Positions 4,705-6,526 of a stretch of DNA of 6,526 nt are shown piece by piece. The notes below the pieces were generated by a model. It saw only the letters and a list, made by a program, of their open reading frames with translations, did not search any database and was not told the DNA's origin. How positions within the stretch are numbered: position 1 is the stretch's first letter; every line of letters begins with the position of its first letter. The position numbers and the translations under genes were made by a program. Source of the stretch: Branchiibius sp. NY16-3462-2 (GTDB taxonomy: Bacteria > Actinomycetota > Actinomycetes > Actinomycetales > Dermatophilaceae); the NCBI RefSeq assembly GCF_001594145.1, contig NZ_LVCF01000015.1, positions 1 to 6,526 on the forward strand, given 5' to 3'.

Positions 4705-5898
4705 TCAGTTCTTGATCATGCCGTGCGGGTCGATGATGTACTTCTCGTCCGAACCCTCGTTGAACTTCACGTATGCGTCAGGGGCCTCGTCGAGGCTGAT
4801 GACCTTGGTGTTGAGCATGTCGCTCAGGTAGGGCATGCGGTCCCACAGGATGGCCATCATGAGTTCACGGTTGTAATGCATGATCGGCGCCTGGCCCGCG
4901 GAGATGCGGGGCGACTTGATCCATACCTTGCCGAAGTCGAGCGGGAAGGTGCCTTCCTTGCCTTCCTGCGTCGGCGCGAGCGGGTCGGGCCCGTAGACAC
5001 CGATGACGCCCGTGGCGCCGCCGGCTCGGGTTGCGTCCATGACCTGGTTGATCGCGGCCTGCGGCATGAGCTTGTCCGCGTCGGAACCGATGCCGTGAGC
5101 TTCGGCTCCGACGTAGTCGACGGCGCTGTCGACCATCGGCTCACCGAGGATGGCCTCGATCTGGTCGGTCAGGGGCACGTCCTTGGACAGGTCGATGGTC
5201 TCGCAGCCGTTGCGCTTGACGAGGTCGAGTCGCTTCTGGTCGTAGTCGCCGACGATGATGCACGACGCGCCGAGCAGGCGGGCCGCAGCAGCGCCGCAGC
5301 GTCCGACGGGGCCAGCGCCGGCGATGTACACGGTGGAGCCCGGCTTGGCGCCGGCTTCCATGAGACCGTGGAATGCGGTGGGGAGGATGTCCGACAGTAG
5401 CGCCAGGTCGCGGATCTTCTCCATGGCCTGGTCCTTATCGGGGAAGCGCAAGAGCTGGAAGTCAGCGTAGGGCACGAACATGTACTCGGCCTGGCCGCCG
5501 TCCCAGTTACCCAGGTTGAAGCCGTAGGCGGCGCAGGAGGCGTCGGGGTTCGTCGTCTCGCACACCTCGGTGTGGCGGGCGCGGCAGTTGCGGCAGCGGC
5601 CGCAGGCGACGTTGAAGGGGACGGAGACGAGGTCGCCCTCGGACAGGAACTCGACGTCAGGGCCGACCTCCACGACCTGCCCAGTCATCTCGTGACCCAT
5701 GAGCATGCCCTCGGGCGCCGCGAACGAACCGCGGTAGATGTGCAGGTCGGACCCGCAGATGTTCGTTGCGACGAGCTTGAGGATGACGCCGTGGGGGGCC
5801 TTCTGGCCGTTCGGCATCTCGAGCTTGGGGTAATCGACGGTGTCGACTCGCATGTCTTCGGTACCGTGGAACACCACGGCGCGGTTACCAGTTGCCAT
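4705..5898 (-). CDS. fdhA: Glutathione-independent formaldehyde dehydrogenase (zinc- and NAD-dependent)
   Basis: The 397-residue medium-chain dehydrogenase matches the Pseudomonas putida FdhA type in length (about 398) and layout. It oxidises formaldehyde to formate with NAD+ in the cytoplasm without a thiol cofactor; close relatives are formaldehyde dismutases. Catalytic zinc ligands are C48 (NICGSD), H69 (MGHE) and probably D170 (LLSD). The structural zinc is held by C99, C102, C105 and C113 (VACGRCRNCRARHTEVC). The Rossmann motif GAGPVG is at 194-199, with D218 (VGDYD) for the NAD ribose. The frame is open upstream to 6054, but ATG at 5896-5898 is chosen because MATGNRAVVFHG is the family start and GAAGGA lies directly upstream; the extra 52 residues are arginine-rich and unlike the family. 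It is followed by a strong hairpin and is probably monocistronic. Detoxification of formaldehyde is the likely role; dismutase activity cannot be excluded from sequence. Confidence 0.93.
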   Translation of the reverse strand: MATGNRAVVFHGTEDMRVDTVDYPKLEMPNGQKAPHGVILKLVATNICGSDLHIYRGSFAAPEGMLMGHEMTGQVVEVGPDVEFLSEGDLVSVPFNVACGRCRNCRARHTEVCETTNPDASCAAYGFNLGNWDGGQAEYMFVPYADFQLLRFPDKDQAMEKIRDLALLSDILPTAFHGLMEAGAKPGSTVYIAGAGPVGRCGAAAARLLGASCIIVGDYDQKRLDLVKRNGCETIDLSKDVPLTDQIEAILGEPMVDSAVDYVGAEAHGIGSDADKLMPQAAINQVMDATRAGGATGVIGVYGPDPLAPTQEGKEGTFPLDFGKVWIKSPRISAGQAPIMHYNRELMMAILWDRMPYLSDMLNTKVISLDEAPDAYVKFNEGSDEKYIIDPHGMIKN

Positions 5899-6193
5899 GT
5901 CCTTCACTCCTTCGACCGCCCCAGCTAGCGGCCCATCGAGGGCCCCGTGGATTACGGGTCTGCCTGTAGCTAACCAGAGTGCGGTTGTATGTTCCAGGCT
6001 GAGGCAACCGCGTCGGGGCATCCATCTCGCGAGTCGGCGGGTGCGCACGGGCACTCATATTGGCCAGTCTCGAGGTTGCGAAAACAGTCGTTTGAGCCAC
6101 AGTGCATAACTCCGTAAAGGCCGCACCCACCCTAAGGTGCCTCAACTCCTTCATGCTGATTGCAGGACGAGGGTGGAGAGGGGGTGAAACGAC
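5899..6193. promoter_or_regulatory. Divergent intergenic region between fdhA and the DUF2188 gene
   Basis: These 295 bp hold no gene that I can support; frames crossing it are shadows or unsupported extensions. It must contain the fdhA promoter on the minus strand, with the binding site GAAGGA just before its ATG, and the DUF2188 promoter on the plus strand, with GAGAGGGGG (about 6176-6184) as ribosome binding site. On the minus side TTGCCT followed by CATACA near 5985-6005 is a weak promoter-like pair with short spacing. No clear operator palindrome was found. Confidence 0.4.
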
Positions 6194-6418
6194 ATGGCGA
6201 ACAGCATCGAGACCTACCATGAAGGCGGCCAGTGGAAGAACCGGCCCCAGGGGAACAGCCGCGCCAGCAACACGCACGAGACCAAGGCGGCCGCTCAGAG
6301 CGTGGGGCGCGAGATGGCCAAGGATCGAGGAGCTGAACACATCATCAAGAAGATGGACGGCACCATCGGAGAGCGCAACTCCTATGGGAACGATCCGCAC
6401 CCGTCACAGGCCGTTTGA
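6194..6418 (+). CDS. DUF2188 domain-containing small protein
   Basis: The 74-residue hydrophilic protein has the whole DUF2188 pattern: an opening strand IETYHEGGQWKNRPQGNSRAS, then THETKAAAQSVGREMAKDRGAEHIIKKMDGTIGERNSYGNDP. The family's TK..A...GRE.A and DGTI..R.SYG.DP motifs are both present. Members are small cytoplasmic proteins of unknown function, often scattered singly in actinobacterial genomes. ATG at 6194 is preceded by a purine-rich GAGAGGGGGTG, which supports the start. It has no signal peptide, membrane segment or cysteines. It is divergent from fdhA across a 295-bp gap; a functional tie to formaldehyde metabolism is not shown by the sequence. Confidence 0.85.
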   Translation: MANSIETYHEGGQWKNRPQGNSRASNTHETKAAAQSVGREMAKDRGAEHIIKKMDGTIGERNSYGNDPHPSQAV

Positions 6419-6433
6419 CCTGCGAAAACGGCC
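6409..6433 (+). terminator. Possible hairpin overlapping the DUF2188 stop codon
   Basis: GGCCGTTT (6409-6416) and AAACGGCC (6426-6433) form an 8-bp stem with a 9-nt loop that contains part of the stop codon. No T-run follows. It may act as a weak terminator. Confidence 0.3.
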
Positions 6434-6526
6434 GCGCTAGCCTCGAGATTTCATCGGGTGTCGGTGTCGACGGCCGTGTTGTGAACTGAAAAGTGCTCCT
6501 GACCTGGGACGATAGGTGTTGCGACC
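6419..6526. other. No gene seen; possible insertion-element end from 6480
   Basis: The last 108 bp hold no coding start that I can support. TGTGAACTGAAAAGTG from 6480, followed by CTCCTGACC, has a TGT start and an ACTGAAAA core like the IS21-like end at 138-188, so it may open another element. The window stops before this can be tested. Confidence 0.25.

Noticed and set aside
4636..5400. 254-residue plus-strand frame opposite fdhA
   Set aside because: Antisense shadow of a clearly real dehydrogenase gene in GC-rich DNA.
5899..6054. N-terminal extension of fdhA to an upstream start at 6054
   Set aside because: The additional 52 residues are arginine-rich and unlike the family. The ATG at 5898 has a good ribosome binding site and gives the standard FdhA N-terminus.

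Overview
The window is high-GC DNA of actinobacterial character (GC-rich third codon positions, GTG starts, actinobacterial-type ISL3 transposase, glutathione-independent formaldehyde dehydrogenase, DUF2188 protein). It looks like an ordinary chromosomal or large-replicon backbone that several mobile elements have entered.

Layout. Positions 1-188 are the end of an insertion element whose tandem terminal repeats resemble the IS21 family. A reading frame leaves the window at base 1 on the minus strand. This element cuts off the 3' part of a tyrosine recombinase gene (minus, start at 781), which keeps its N-terminal domain and first catalytic arginine but lacks the rest of the active site. Positions 904-4620 form one large insertion. 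It opens with a 166-bp orphan copy of the left end of an ISL3-family element. Passenger DNA follows: a GlxA-type AraC regulator (minus), a divergent small antibiotic-biosynthesis-monooxygenase protein (plus), and a tRNA-Thr-like remnant inside a 30-bp inverted repeat. It closes with a complete 1439-bp ISL3 element with an intact transposase. From 4648 on the backbone resumes: a 20-bp perfect hairpin, fdhA (minus), a divergent intergenic region, a DUF2188 gene (plus), and about 100 bp that may hold another IS end.

Main result. The 8-bp sequence TGCAAAAA lies directly before the orphan left end (896-903) and directly after the right end of the complete element (4621-4628). The complete element has no matching duplication at its own left end (3174-3181 is CGTTTCAG). 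An 8-bp duplication is the ISL3 hallmark. The simplest reading is that the whole 3.7-kb block 904-4620, passenger genes included, is bounded by one target duplication. Either it moved as a unit (one orphan end plus one full copy acting as an unequal composite transposon), or the passenger DNA was built into a resident copy by recombination. Removing the block and one repeat joins the upstream region of the recombinase to the 3' side of fdhA.

How the parts work together. The transposase is the likely mobiliser. The GlxA-type regulator probably controls the adjacent monooxygenase-like gene and itself from their shared 108-bp intergenic region. The tRNA-like remnant suggests the passenger DNA earlier belonged to an element integrated at a tRNA gene. 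fdhA and the DUF2188 gene belong to the older backbone.
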